A DNA stretch of 20,922 bases from contig JASLVI010000013.1 in NCBI GenBank assembly GCA_030741455.1, positions 1 through 20,922 of the forward strand, given 5' to 3'. Shown one piece after another: positions 1 to 8,108 of the stretch. Made by a program: the position numbers and the translations under genes. Source of the DNA: Candidatus Poseidoniaceae archaeon. Lineage in GTDB: Archaea > Thermoplasmatota > Poseidoniia > Poseidoniales > Poseidoniaceae. The notes beneath the pieces are model-generated. The model did no database searches. It worked only from the letters and a program-made list of their open reading frames with translations, and had not been told where the DNA came from. Each line of letters starts with the position of its first letter. Within the stretch, counting starts at the first letter, position 1.

Positions 1-707
1 GGATTGTGTACGTCAACGTACTCATCATCAACAATAATCTGTATTGGTTGCCCACCATTTCCTTCTACATCAAGGACATTGAGGTATTGTATGTCCTGAT
101 AAAACGAACCTTCAGCAGTAAGTTGCATCAACATTTCAAGACGCTTGTAAAGAGAGTAGGGGATTTGTTCACCCATCGCACTTTCTGCATCTTCGAGACA
201 AATTTTACACGGCCCATGGGGACGTTTTCGCTCACGTGCGATACGCTGCGGTACTTCCAGACGGTGCCCACAAGCCATGCATGTGTAGAGTGCTCGCTTA
301 AGATAACCAAGACGAGGACCAACGTCCTTTACTTTGACGATTAGACTGACAATTTCGCCTCTGTTCCGCATACGTAATTCAGAAACTTTCTTGATTTTTT
401 GATTTGGAAAGTTCAACGGTCGAAGAACACACCGAACATCGGTATGCTCTGAACTCATTGATCGAAGCACTTCGTTTCCTCGTTCAACGGTTTCTTCTGG
501 GTATTCATTGAATCGTAGGCTCAGCAAATCGTCGGCATCGATATCGGCAAAATCGACATAAAACGAGAAAATTGGTTGTTCTGCACTTGTCAACATCTTG
601 AGGGCTTCAAAATCATTCTTATGTTCACGCTGAAACAGTTGCCTCCAATGGTTCAACGTATCTGCAAGTTCGCTGGGTGGACCCGGAATATGACGTTCAT
701 CTGACAT
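1..707 (-). CDS. mcm: Replicative DNA helicase MCM, N-terminal part (cut by window start)
   Basis: MCM is the hexameric replicative helicase of archaea. Only the first 235 codons lie in the window; the AAA+ motor would lie beyond base 1. I translated the minus strand from the ATG at 707, which follows a purine-rich Shine-Dalgarno (GAGGAG, 7 bases before the ATG). The protein opens with an acidic helical region containing a VDFADIDADDLL-type segment typical of the MCM A domain. An OB-fold region with a zinc ribbon follows, with C143, C146, C167 and C170 (two CxxC pairs), and then the stretch IQIIVDDEYVDVHNP, which matches the end of the MCM N-terminal OB fold. The gene is divergent from etfB across 123 bases. 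Identification rests on the N-terminal domain alone, since no Walker motifs are available; another zinc-ribbon OB protein is the less likely alternative. Confidence 0.82.
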   Translation of the reverse strand, partial: MSDERHIPGPPSELADTLNHWRQLFQREHKNDFEALKMLTSAEQPIFSFYVDFADIDADDLLSLRFNEYPEETVERGNEVLRSMSSEHTDVRCVLRPLNFPNQKIKKVSELRMRNRGEIVSLIVKVKDVGPRLGYLKRALYTCMACGHRLEVPQRIARERKRPHGPCKICLEDAESAMGEQIPYSLYKRLEMLMQLTAEGSFYQDIQYLNVLDVEGNGGQPIQIIVDDEYVDVHN

Positions 708-830
708 GGAAATTCTCCTCTCCTGAGACGGCTTGTAAAGATTACTCTGAATCCTTGTTTGCGTCAGAAAATTCTTAGCGGCTCAAAGCCAATATTCATG
801 AATCGTTTCTCTCTCGCAGACACGATAGAG
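708..830. promoter_or_regulatory. Divergent intergenic region mcm / etfB
   Basis: This 123-base gap separates the divergent starts of mcm and etfB. The mcm side carries a clear Shine-Dalgarno (GAGGAG at about 715-720, read on the minus strand). The etfB side has no strong Shine-Dalgarno. An AT-rich element (AAAATTCTTA, near 768-777) lies about 26 bases before an in-frame ATG at 798, so a leaderless etfB transcript starting there is possible. No clear terminator or RNA structure is visible. Confidence 0.4.
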
Positions 831-1574
831 ATGTCCACAATCGTCGTATTGGTCAAGCAAGTCCCAGATACCAACGCAAAAATCGCCGTTCAAGGAGGCC
901 GCGTAGATCTTTCAACAGTCAAAATGGAAATGAGTCCATATGATGGATTTGCAATCGAAACAGCACTCCGTCACAAAGAAGCAACAGGTGGTACCGTCAC
1001 AGCATTGACAGTCGGAGCGGCAGGAACTGAAAAGATCCTGAAAGACGCAAAGGCGATGGGTGTTGACAACATCGTACGTGTTTGGGATGACGCATGGTCT
1101 GAACTTGACTCCAATGCGCTTCAATCTGTACTCAAGGAGTCCATCGAATCACTTGGGGCTCATGCCGTCTACTGTGGAAAATCCGCGGCTGACACGGGCG
1201 CAGGTTCCACCGGACCTGGACTTGCAGAGCGACTTGGATGGGCAAATGCTTCGAACATTATTAATGCTGAATTTGGCGATGCAGTGACTGTATCGATGCC
1301 TGTCGAGGCAGGTGTTGCAAAAATCTCTGTCCCACTACCAGCCGTCATCTCTTGCGACAAAGGTGACTTCAAACCACGAAAGGCAAACGTGAAGGGAATC
1401 ATGATGGCAAAGAAGGCCAAAGTCGAGCTCCTAACAGCGAATGCACCTGCTTCAAGTGTTGTCGTGGCACATCATTCGATGCCAGCAGCTAAGCCTGCTG
1501 GTAAGACCTACGAAGGTGGGTCAAGTGCTTCTGAGGTTGTTCAATTGCTTCGAGATGAAGCCAATGTACTATGA
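831..1574 (+). CDS. etfB: Electron transfer flavoprotein, beta subunit
   Basis: EtfB forms a heterodimer with EtfA, carries AMP, and accepts electrons from acyl-CoA and other flavin dehydrogenases for transfer to the quinone pool. The 247-residue protein begins with STIVVLVKQVPDT, the hallmark N-terminus of the family. The segment MEMSPYDGFAIETALRHKE and the nucleotide-binding region around CGKSAADTGAGSTGPGLAE also match. I chose the ATG at 831 because homology starts there; an in-frame ATG at 798 would add 11 residues and is favoured only by spacing from a weak TATA-like element. The length is slightly below the 250-260 usual for EtfB. The gene is followed after 9 bases by etfA, whose Shine-Dalgarno (AGGTGA) overlaps the etfB stop, so the two are surely co-transcribed and translationally coupled. 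Confidence 0.95.
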   Translation: MSTIVVLVKQVPDTNAKIAVQGGRVDLSTVKMEMSPYDGFAIETALRHKEATGGTVTALTVGAAGTEKILKDAKAMGVDNIVRVWDDAWSELDSNALQSVLKESIESLGAHAVYCGKSAADTGAGSTGPGLAERLGWANASNIINAEFGDAVTVSMPVEAGVAKISVPLPAVISCDKGDFKPRKANVKGIMMAKKAKVELLTANAPASSVVVAHHSMPAAKPAGKTYEGGSSASEVVQLLRDEANVL

Positions 1575-1583
1575 GGTGATAAA

Positions 1584-2516
1584 ATGACAGACAAAATCGT
1601 AATTGCAGAACTAACAAAAGGAACGATCAACCCATCTACTGCAGAACTCGTTGCTGCTGCCCAAGCCATGGGTGGTAATGTGACCGTCGTCGTCCCATGT
1701 ACGGATGCATCGATGGCTAATCAAGTCGCATCCTACGATGGTGTATCAAAGGTCATCGCCGTAAAATCGGATGTGTTTGCAGGAAATGACAGCAGTGGTT
1801 GGGCAAGCGCTCTTGATGGTGCGATGCCTCAGGGGACTGTACTCTTCCTTGCAACTTCACGAAGTAAGGACGTTGCTTCCCGTCTTGCATCTCGCCGAGG
1901 ACTCTCTGTGGTCCAAGATGTTGTTTCAATTGAAGGCAACAATCTCACCTCTCCAATCTATTCCGGAAAAGCAAATCAAACTGTCACTGTCAATGGTGAC
2001 GCCGTTGTTTCTGTTCGTGCCAACGTCTTTTCTGGTGTCGGTTCAGGTTCATCGAACGATGTCTCCGTTGTTGATGCATCAGGTGATGTGAAGACAGCCG
2101 TGCAAGAAATCATGCAACGAGCAAGTGCTCGACTGGATGTTTCCGAAGCAAACATCATCATTTCAGGTGGTCGAGGCATGGGATCTCCTGCTAATTTCAC
2201 GCATCTAGAAGCTGTAGCAGATACAATCGGTGCTGCCGTTGGCGCATCTCGAGCGGCTGTTGATACCTGGGAAGAAATCCCTCACTCGATGCAAGTTGGA
2301 CAAACTGGAAAGACTGTAAATCCAAATCTCTACATTGCAGTTGGTATTTCTGGTGCGATTCAACACCTTGCAGGCATGCGTTCCTCAAAGTACATCGTTG
2401 CAATCAACAAGGATGCAGATGCACCTATCTTCCAACATGCAGATTATGGAATTGTAGCAACATGGGAGGAAACACTACCTGTTTTCCAGGATGCTCTGTC
2501 CAATCTACTTGGTTAA
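1584..2516 (+). CDS. etfA: Electron transfer flavoprotein, alpha subunit
   Basis: EtfA holds the redox-active FAD of the ETF heterodimer. The 310-residue protein has the variable N-terminal domain (1-185) and a textbook C-terminal FAD domain: SGGRGMG at 194-200, GASRAAVD at about 220-227, QVGQTGK at 247-253, GISGAIQH at 264-271 and INKDADAPIF at 284-293. All of these are canonical FAD contacts. The start has a good Shine-Dalgarno (GAGGTGA) overlapping the etfB stop. No ETF:quinone oxidoreductase or acyl-CoA dehydrogenase gene is present in the window, so electron donor and acceptor are encoded elsewhere. The gene ends tail-to-tail with the MBL hydrolase, and the two stop codons share the bases TTAA at 2513-2516. 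Confidence 0.97.
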   Translation: MTDKIVIAELTKGTINPSTAELVAAAQAMGGNVTVVVPCTDASMANQVASYDGVSKVIAVKSDVFAGNDSSGWASALDGAMPQGTVLFLATSRSKDVASRLASRRGLSVVQDVVSIEGNNLTSPIYSGKANQTVTVNGDAVVSVRANVFSGVGSGSSNDVSVVDASGDVKTAVQEIMQRASARLDVSEANIIISGGRGMGSPANFTHLEAVADTIGAAVGASRAAVDTWEEIPHSMQVGQTGKTVNPNLYIAVGISGAIQHLAGMRSSKYIVAINKDADAPIFQHADYGIVATWEETLPVFQDALSNLLG

Positions 2517-3268
2517 GCGTATTTTCCGAAGGTGTAGACGCCTGACTCTCCCGCGCCATCACCAACAAAAGGATTTGTTGCTTTCTCATGTCCAATCGTC
2601 GTAAGTGGTCCATGGCCAGGATGGACAATTGTCGTAGGGTCGAGAGGCCACAACTTTGTTCGAATACTGTTTGATAGAACATTGAAATCTCCTCCAGTGT
2701 TTTCTAAATCTGTGCGTCCAACTGAACCAGCAAACAGTGTATCGCCAACGAACAAGTGATCTGCATCACCTTCGACCATTAATCGAAGACAACATCCACC
2801 GAGCGTATGGCCAGGTGTGTGAAGGATTTCAAAGTGGAGTGATCCAAGCGATAGAACCTGATTATCGGCTATTTCATGATCAGCAACAGCAGGCTCTGGT
2901 AAAGCAATTCCATATCGAACTGCAGCCTTTTTCGCGAGTGTCTGCAAGAATGTATCATCTGGATGTAAGTACCAATTAACATCGAAGTGTTGTTTCAATG
3001 TCGGAATATGTCCACTATGATCAAAGTGAGCATGGGTGTTGAGGAGTGCAACAACCTTACGCTGAATTTGCTTTGTAGCATCTTCAGAGTGTGTTGACCA
3101 ATGAGGGCCAGTGCCTTGGCAAGCATCGATCCAATCAATGAGCCGTTGTGGTTCATCACCACCATCGATGATGACAGTGTCACCTGTAGCAACATCGGTA
3201 ACAACGGAGCACCGCATCTGTAATGGACCAACCAAGAAGTTCTCAATCAATGGATTTGAGACGCCCAT
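2513..3268 (-). CDS. MBL-fold metallo-hydrolase (glyoxalase II-like)
   Basis: This is a metallo-beta-lactamase-fold hydrolase of about 251 residues. Numbered from the ATG at 3268, the metal-binding motif is H79-x-H81-x-D83-H84 (THAHFDH), followed by H154 in the HTPGHT segment, D176 in GDTLF and H219 in HPGHGP. This is the complete dinuclear metal site of the glyoxalase II/YcbL branch. The segment LFAGSVGRTDL is also typical of that branch. Substrate cannot be told from sequence; hydrolysis of a glutathione-like thioester, a persulfide or another ester is possible. The frame is open upstream to an ATG at 3310 inside the preceding gene, which would add 14 residues. I prefer 3268 because fold homology begins just after it. 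It probably forms an operon with the upstream propeller/PKD gene, with start region and stop nearly touching. Confidence 0.85.
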   Translation of the reverse strand: MGVSNPLIENFLVGPLQMRCSVVTDVATGDTVIIDGGDEPQRLIDWIDACQGTGPHWSTHSEDATKQIQRKVVALLNTHAHFDHSGHIPTLKQHFDVNWYLHPDDTFLQTLAKKAAVRYGIALPEPAVADHEIADNQVLSLGSLHFEILHTPGHTLGGCCLRLMVEGDADHLFVGDTLFAGSVGRTDLENTGGDFNVLSNSIRTKLWPLDPTTIVHPGHGPLTTIGHEKATNPFVGDGAGESGVYTFGKYA

Positions 3269-3290
3269 GCAATGCCCAGCGACTTCTCCT

Positions 3291-4847
3291 TCATGAGGCT
3301 GAGGATTCAATCGTAATCTGAACCGAGTCCGTAGTCATACTTCCATCAACATCAAACACACGGAGTTCAAACTGATGCACGCCTGTGGAGAGTTTGACCT
3401 TCAGCTTTGCTTCGGTCGAGATCTCACGCCCAGATGAATCCAACCACGACCATGCTTCGATTCGACCCTGAGGGTCTGCTGATTGCGTTCCATCAAGCGT
3501 GATTACGGCGCTCCCTGTATTGCTTGAAACAACTTGGTTTTCACCTGCATAGGCTTCAGGTGAGATTAATTCCTTGGCATCATCATGAAGAAACTGAAGC
3601 AATTCATCGATGTCCTCTTCAGATGCTTCAACGGATGTTACTCCGAGATCTTCCTGCATAGCCGCTGAGAGAGAATCAACTCCAACATCGAATTCATTTT
3701 GATTATTTTCAAGCGCTTTTTGCTCCTCATCCGAAAGAAGATTTGTGAAATCATCCACGTTTCTATAGACCACTTCTGGATCGGTTTCTACTTCAATAAC
3801 GTCTTCTTCAAACCAACCTTGAAGGAAGGAAGTGTCGACGTCGACTTTCTCTTGATTCAAATTGCAAACACCAACAGGTTCTGCCCCAGTCCAGTCATTT
3901 TGATCTTCTCCGAAGAAAGCCATTCGCCCCGAATCATCGACTTGTATGCCTTCAACCATTCCTTTGTGTTCAATCTGCCAAGACACTTCATTCGTTCCAA
4001 GATCCCATCCATAAATGTAGAACCATGTTCCGACTAAGACAGTATTGTCAACGACTTGCAACGATCGAATAGGATATGGGAATGAGGTAATGACTTCAGG
4101 ATGATTGTCTTTGACCAATACGAGATCGCCATTATCCAGTCCAAGAACATGAATGCTACCTTGAGTACTGGATGCTTTGACACGTCCTTTGATTTCCTCT
4201 CTTGAAACCATCAAATCGTTTTGATAGATTTCAAGTTCGAGTGCTTCCTCATCACCAGGAACAAGTGCATGCCCTTCACGAGCTACGTACCATGAGCCGC
4301 CGATACTCGGGCCTACTGCTACAATATCTTCGCCAATATCGCCGCGTAGCTGTCGACGAAAGACCGGATTGAGATTTTCATCAGTGCGCATGACCGTTTG
4401 GTCTTCCATGATCAAGAGGGCACCATTCGAATCGTTCGAGGCGGAACGAACTTCTCGTTGGGACGTAGGGTATTCTTGTCCATCCAAGGTGAATTGGCGC
4501 AAAGTCCCAATTCCATCGAGTGCAAGGATTTGCTTACCAACAATCAGTTGAGCACCTCCTGCATCAAATTCCGAAGTCCATACCTCTTCAGCATCCATTG
4601 AATAAACATGCAATCCATTTGTTTCATCGAGAATGACAATCTTGTTTGCACTCCAAGCAACATCGATAATCTTTGAATTGACATTGATTTTTGCAACAAT
4701 GTCGTTTGACTCGCTATTGAGATCAACACATTGGACCAAACCGTCGCCATTACCAATCAAAAGATTGCCCGAAGTGGGATGCATAGCAATGGCTGTGACA
4801 CTTGAAGTCTGATGAAGTGCATCGATAACAGGAAGTGTTGCGACCAT
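3291..4847 (-). CDS. Beta-propeller protein with acidic linker and C-terminal PKD domain
   Basis: Function unknown. The roughly 518-residue protein begins with repeated WD40/PQQ-like beta-propeller blades (about residues 1-335). Examples are the segments AIAMHPTSGNLLIGNGDGLV, VLGLDNGDLVLVKD and VLVGTWFYIYGWDLGTNEVS. A highly acidic, helical linker follows (about 340-420, rich in Glu/Asp). The C-terminus is an immunoglobulin-like PKD domain (about 425-518), marked by ITLDGTQSADPQGRIEAWSW and the closing strand HQFELRVFDVDGSMTTDSVQ. No signal peptide or membrane segment is visible, which is odd because PKD domains are usually extracellular. I chose the ATG at 4847 rather than 4862 because a TATA-like box (4869-4878) lies 26 bases upstream, fitting a leaderless transcript. 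It is divergent from the TSP3 surface-protein gene and precedes the MBL hydrolase gene. Confidence 0.75.
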   Translation of the reverse strand: MVATLPVIDALHQTSSVTAIAMHPTSGNLLIGNGDGLVQCVDLNSESNDIVAKINVNSKIIDVAWSANKIVILDETNGLHVYSMDAEEVWTSEFDAGGAQLIVGKQILALDGIGTLRQFTLDGQEYPTSQREVRSASNDSNGALLIMEDQTVMRTDENLNPVFRRQLRGDIGEDIVAVGPSIGGSWYVAREGHALVPGDEEALELEIYQNDLMVSREEIKGRVKASSTQGSIHVLGLDNGDLVLVKDNHPEVITSFPYPIRSLQVVDNTVLVGTWFYIYGWDLGTNEVSWQIEHKGMVEGIQVDDSGRMAFFGEDQNDWTGAEPVGVCNLNQEKVDVDTSFLQGWFEEDVIEVETDPEVVYRNVDDFTNLLSDEEQKALENNQNEFDVGVDSLSAAMQEDLGVTSVEASEEDIDELLQFLHDDAKELISPEAYAGENQVVSSNTGSAVITLDGTQSADPQGRIEAWSWLDSSGREISTEAKLKVKLSTGVHQFELRVFDVDGSMTTDSVQITIESSAS

Positions 4848-4868
4848 GTTCTTCACAAGCATTGTTCA

Positions 4869-4878
4869 GTTATATGCT
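4869..4878 (-). promoter_or_regulatory. TATA-like box for propeller/PKD gene (leaderless)
   Basis: On the minus strand the sequence GCATATAACT is centred about 26 bases before the ATG at 4847. This is the usual distance from an archaeal TATA box to the transcription start, so the mRNA probably begins at or next to the start codon. No Shine-Dalgarno precedes that ATG, in agreement with this. Confidence 0.55.
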
Positions 4879-4923
4879 CATGTGTCATACGTTCAACCGA
4901 TTTGTTACACATATGTTACAAAA

Positions 4924-4936
4924 GAATATTTTATCA
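4924..4936 (+). promoter_or_regulatory. TATA-like box for TSP3 surface-protein gene (leaderless)
   Basis: The AT-rich element GAATATTTTATCA is centred about 26 bases before the ATG at 4955. No Shine-Dalgarno is present, so a leaderless transcript is likely. The box supports 4955 over the in-frame ATGs at 4835 and 4913. It sits back to back with the minus-strand box at 4869-4878. Confidence 0.55.
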
Positions 4937-4954
4937 CGCAATTTAGCAGCGTTC

Positions 4955-7900
4955 ATGCGAGTTTGGTTTGTGACCATTGTTTTCCTTGCCATGGCTATGT
5001 CTCCGCTTGTGAATCATCCTACTGAATTGGAAGACATGCACAAGCAAATACAGTCATCCAGCCCCATCCAAACAACGCTCTCATCGACTTCTGGATGGAT
5101 CACCGGTGGTGAAGAAATTACCATTACTGGGAGCGGCTTTTCGAACCTTCGTGACACAAATGTAACGTATGATGGTATCAATCATCAATGGACGAAATCT
5201 ACGGCAGATTTCGGGAATGAAGCAGGGCATGAAAATGCGATGGCAATTGACTCAAATGGTCATGTGCACATCGTCCATGCTAGTGGCGATGGCTACGCAT
5301 TCACCCACAGTGTCTACGATGGCTCTTCTTGGACGCCCACCGCCATCAAAAATTGCGAAGGAAGTTATTGTTGGGGTACACACATGGTCATTGATGACAA
5401 CGATGAACTTCATGCTGCCTATTCGACAAATACAGGTATTATAGTGTACATGCATTATGATGGGTCTTCATGGTCTTGGTCACAAGTCACTACGGGCGCA
5501 AAGGTAGGCCCGGTAGGCATCGCTCTCGATTCAAATAACCATCCTCACATCTCTTTTACCGGCTATCACCAGTACTGCGGCAATGGTCTCCGACTTGCAT
5601 CGTTTGATGGGTCAGCATGGACGACCAATGTCATTGATTCAGGCGGCAATAAGGGATGTGATTCTGCACTTCTCATTGATAGCAATGATAATGCCTACAT
5701 TGCATATCAAGATCGAGACCAATCGAAATTGAAATTTACAACGAACAAAAGTGGTTCTTGGATTGCCTATGCACCAGAGACTGGAGGATACAACATCGCC
5801 TATCCGGGCTATTACAGCTCGCTAGTCATGGATGACCAAGGCAAATTCCACATTGCGCATTATGACAGTCATAACGACGATTTGCACTACTCAACAGGCG
5901 TACCAAACGGAGCATGGAATACCGACGTGGTTGATTCATCAGGAGATACTGGCAGAAACCCTTCCATTGCCATTGATGCAGCAGGCGATCCGCACATTGT
6001 TTATCGGTCATGGAACGGTTGGAAATTGAAGTATGCCACACTGAATCCATCATCGCCAGATTGGCAGGTCAGTACCATTGAGACGGGTACTGTAGGCAAA
6101 GGAACAGGAGAATCAAATTCGATCATTATTGATGATGGTACGATACACGTCGCCTATACCGACGAGACAAATGGTGTGCTCCGCTACGCAACAAAATCAA
6201 CCGGTGTGACTGTAACAAATGAAATTACAGTCAAGTTTGGTCAACTTGGTTCGGTTACAGCTGATGTTATTGACGATGAAACGATTCGGTTTACGACACC
6301 TGCAGTTGCAAATCCTGGAAATGTTACAGTCTCGCTCATTGACCACGAAGGAGTCGAGCATCAACTTTCCTCAACGTTCGAGTTCATCGATCAGAATGAC
6401 GTGGATGGTGATGGGGTTCCAAACGCAAACGACGATTGCCAAGAAGTCGCAGGAACTTCAACACAAGACGTAAACGGCTGTCCAGATGATGATGGTGATG
6501 GTTACAGCAACACTGGCGATGCCTTCCCGAACGATGCGAATGAATGGATGGACAGTGATGGCGATGGTGTAGGGGATAATGGCGATGCCTTCCCGAACGA
6601 CGCAACCGAAACAGCCGATTCAGACGGAGATGGTGTAGGTGACAATGCTGACGCTTTCCCTACGAACCCCTTTGAGCAATTGGATTCGGACGGGGATGGA
6701 GTAGGTGATAATGCCGATGAATACCCCAACGATGCAACAGAAACCAAGGATACAGATGGCGATGGTGTTGGTGATAACGCCGATATGTTCCCGACGAATG
6801 CCTTTGAACAATTTGATTCCGATGGCGATGGTTTTGGAGACAATACTGATGCATTCCCGAACGATGGTTCAGAATCTGCAGATTCGGATGGCGATGGCGT
6901 AGGAGATAATGCCGATGCCTTCCCGAATGATGGTACGGAAAGTGTTGATTCAGATGGCGACGGTGTAGGAGACAATTCTGATGCCTTCCCGAATGATGGT
7001 AACCGTTCAGCAGACGCTGATGGCGATGGAGTAGATGACACAATGGACGTTTGTCCAAATAGTTCTGAAACGGATATGGTCGATGAGGCTGGTTGTCGAA
7101 TTGAAGTTGATTCTGATGGCGATGGTGTCGAAGACATCTACGATCAGTGTCCAGAAGTAAATGCATCCGCTCTCGATCTAAATGGAGATGGATGTTTCGA
7201 CGATACTGACGGTGATGGAATCCTCGATTCCGAGGATGAATGTCCTTCGACGGCATTGGGACAAGGTGTTTCTGAAGTTGGCTGCAGTGATGCACAATTG
7301 GAATTGCTTGATAGTGATTCAGACGGTGTATCTGACCTTGACGACACCTGCCCTGGAACAACTCCAGAAACAGTTGTCGATGCTTTTGGTTGTGAGATTG
7401 TAGAGTCAGAAGAAGATAACGAACCAACCTCAGGATTCGAGTCTTTCTTTTCTGGTGAAAGTGATACGGTTACAACAACGCTCGGTGTAAGTGCCGTTTT
7501 GCTTGCCTTGTTTACCTTGCTTCAGACGAACGTAGCAGCAGCTCTTCTTCCTGATGCATTCAGATGGGTGCAAGTCTTGCGAAAGAATTCAAAATTGACG
7601 AAAGAAGAGCAAAATGAGTTGACATACTTACAATCCATTGTCCAAGCTTACTACGACAATCCACAGGAACTTGTTGATGAACTCAATCAACTGAAAGGCG
7701 ACCTTACTGGTCGATATACCAACAATGAGATCAAGAAACAAACCCGTGAGAAACTCTTCACATTGATCGAGGATCTTCTTGTCTCCTCTCCTCGCGAATT
7801 GTACCAAATCGCTCACAATGATGCTTACTTCGGATTAGCAGGTTCAATCGATTCAAAAGATCGTACGAAACTCCTCAATGAAAAGTTAGCGATGAGCGAT

Positions 7901-8092
7901 GAAGCAGGATCAACTGTATCCTCTCAAGTCTTCCATCCTGCTCAACAAACAGTTGTGGATGAACCTCCAATCGATGCAGTTGGTGCAGTGAATGATGATG
8001 GATATGAATGGCTTGAATGGCCTGAAAGCAGTGGCGATTGGTGGTATCGAAGTGCATACACTGATGCACTTTGGCAGAGATGGGAATCATAA
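4955..8092 (+). CDS. Membrane-anchored surface protein: TIG with inserted beta-propeller, thrombospondin type 3 repeats, cytoplasmic tail
   Basis: This exported protein of 1045 residues has no assignable enzymatic role; it is likely a calcium-stabilised surface or adhesion protein. It starts with a hydrophobic signal segment (1-20, VWFVTIVFLAMAM). The first half of an IPT/TIG domain follows (about 41-65, GEEITITGSGF). Seven propeller blades come next (about 75-410), each of the pattern ID..g..HIAY.....L.Y....G.W. The second half of the TIG domain is at about 420-479. Residues 511-817 and the stretch before them carry DxDGDGxxD thrombospondin type 3 calcium-binding repeats, eight of exactly 22 residues. 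A membrane segment lies at about 843-867. The cytoplasmic part (868-1045) is charged and helical and ends in a tail with six Trp in the last 28 residues. The start at 4955 is chosen from the signal segment and the TATA spacing. It converges on purF with a 16-base gap. Confidence 0.85.
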   Translation: MRVWFVTIVFLAMAMSPLVNHPTELEDMHKQIQSSSPIQTTLSSTSGWITGGEEITITGSGFSNLRDTNVTYDGINHQWTKSTADFGNEAGHENAMAIDSNGHVHIVHASGDGYAFTHSVYDGSSWTPTAIKNCEGSYCWGTHMVIDDNDELHAAYSTNTGIIVYMHYDGSSWSWSQVTTGAKVGPVGIALDSNNHPHISFTGYHQYCGNGLRLASFDGSAWTTNVIDSGGNKGCDSALLIDSNDNAYIAYQDRDQSKLKFTTNKSGSWIAYAPETGGYNIAYPGYYSSLVMDDQGKFHIAHYDSHNDDLHYSTGVPNGAWNTDVVDSSGDTGRNPSIAIDAAGDPHIVYRSWNGWKLKYATLNPSSPDWQVSTIETGTVGKGTGESNSIIIDDGTIHVAYTDETNGVLRYATKSTGVTVTNEITVKFGQLGSVTADVIDDETIRFTTPAVANPGNVTVSLIDHEGVEHQLSSTFEFIDQNDVDGDGVPNANDDCQEVAGTSTQDVNGCPDDDGDGYSNTGDAFPNDANEWMDSDGDGVGDNGDAFPNDATETADSDGDGVGDNADAFPTNPFEQLDSDGDGVGDNADEYPNDATETKDTDGDGVGDNADMFPTNAFEQFDSDGDGFGDNTDAFPNDGSESADSDGDGVGDNADAFPNDGTESVDSDGDGVGDNSDAFPNDGNRSADADGDGVDDTMDVCPNSSETDMVDEAGCRIEVDSDGDGVEDIYDQCPEVNASALDLNGDGCFDDTDGDGILDSEDECPSTALGQGVSEVGCSDAQLELLDSDSDGVSDLDDTCPGTTPETVVDAFGCEIVESEEDNEPTSGFESFFSGESDTVTTTLGVSAVLLALFTLLQTNVAAALLPDAFRWVQVLRKNSKLTKEEQNELTYLQSIVQAYYDNPQELVDELNQLKGDLTGRYTNNEIKKQTREKLFTLIEDLLVSSPRELYQIAHNDAYFGLAGSIDSKDRTKLLNEKLAMSDEAGSTVSSQVFHPAQQTVVDEPPIDAVGAVNDDGYEWLEWPESSGDWWYRSAYTDALWQRWES
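6485..7012 (+). repeat. Eight tandem 66-bp repeats encoding thrombospondin type 3 units
   Basis: Eight consecutive 66-base units each encode 22 residues of the type DSDGDGVGDNADAFPNDxxx, starting at 6485, 6551, 6617, 6683, 6749, 6815, 6881 and 6947. Units diverge at synonymous sites but keep exact length, so the period is maintained by the protein and by unit duplication. A ninth, degenerate unit starts at 7013, after which Cys-containing TSP3 units of irregular length take over up to about 7405. Asp side chains of DxDGDG bind calcium in this family. Confidence 0.9.
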
Positions 8093-8108
8093 ACGAATTT
8101 CAAATCAA

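Noticed and set aside
6..344. Plus-strand frame of 112 codons at the window start
   Set aside because: It is antisense to the MCM N-terminal region, whose zinc ribbon and domain order are convincing on the minus strand.
6485..7012. Regular repeats as a possible CRISPR array
   Set aside because: The repeats are contiguous 66-base coding units with no unique spacers, fully in frame with a long protein.
6502..7137. Minus-strand frame of 211 codons rich in Ser and Pro
   Set aside because: It is the antisense reading of the Asp/Gly-rich TSP3 repeats. Its periodicity comes from the 66-bp array and it has no start signal.
6660..7427. Minus-strand frame of 255 codons rich in His and Arg
   Set aside because: It is a second antisense reading of the repeat array, with composition dictated by the repeat codons.
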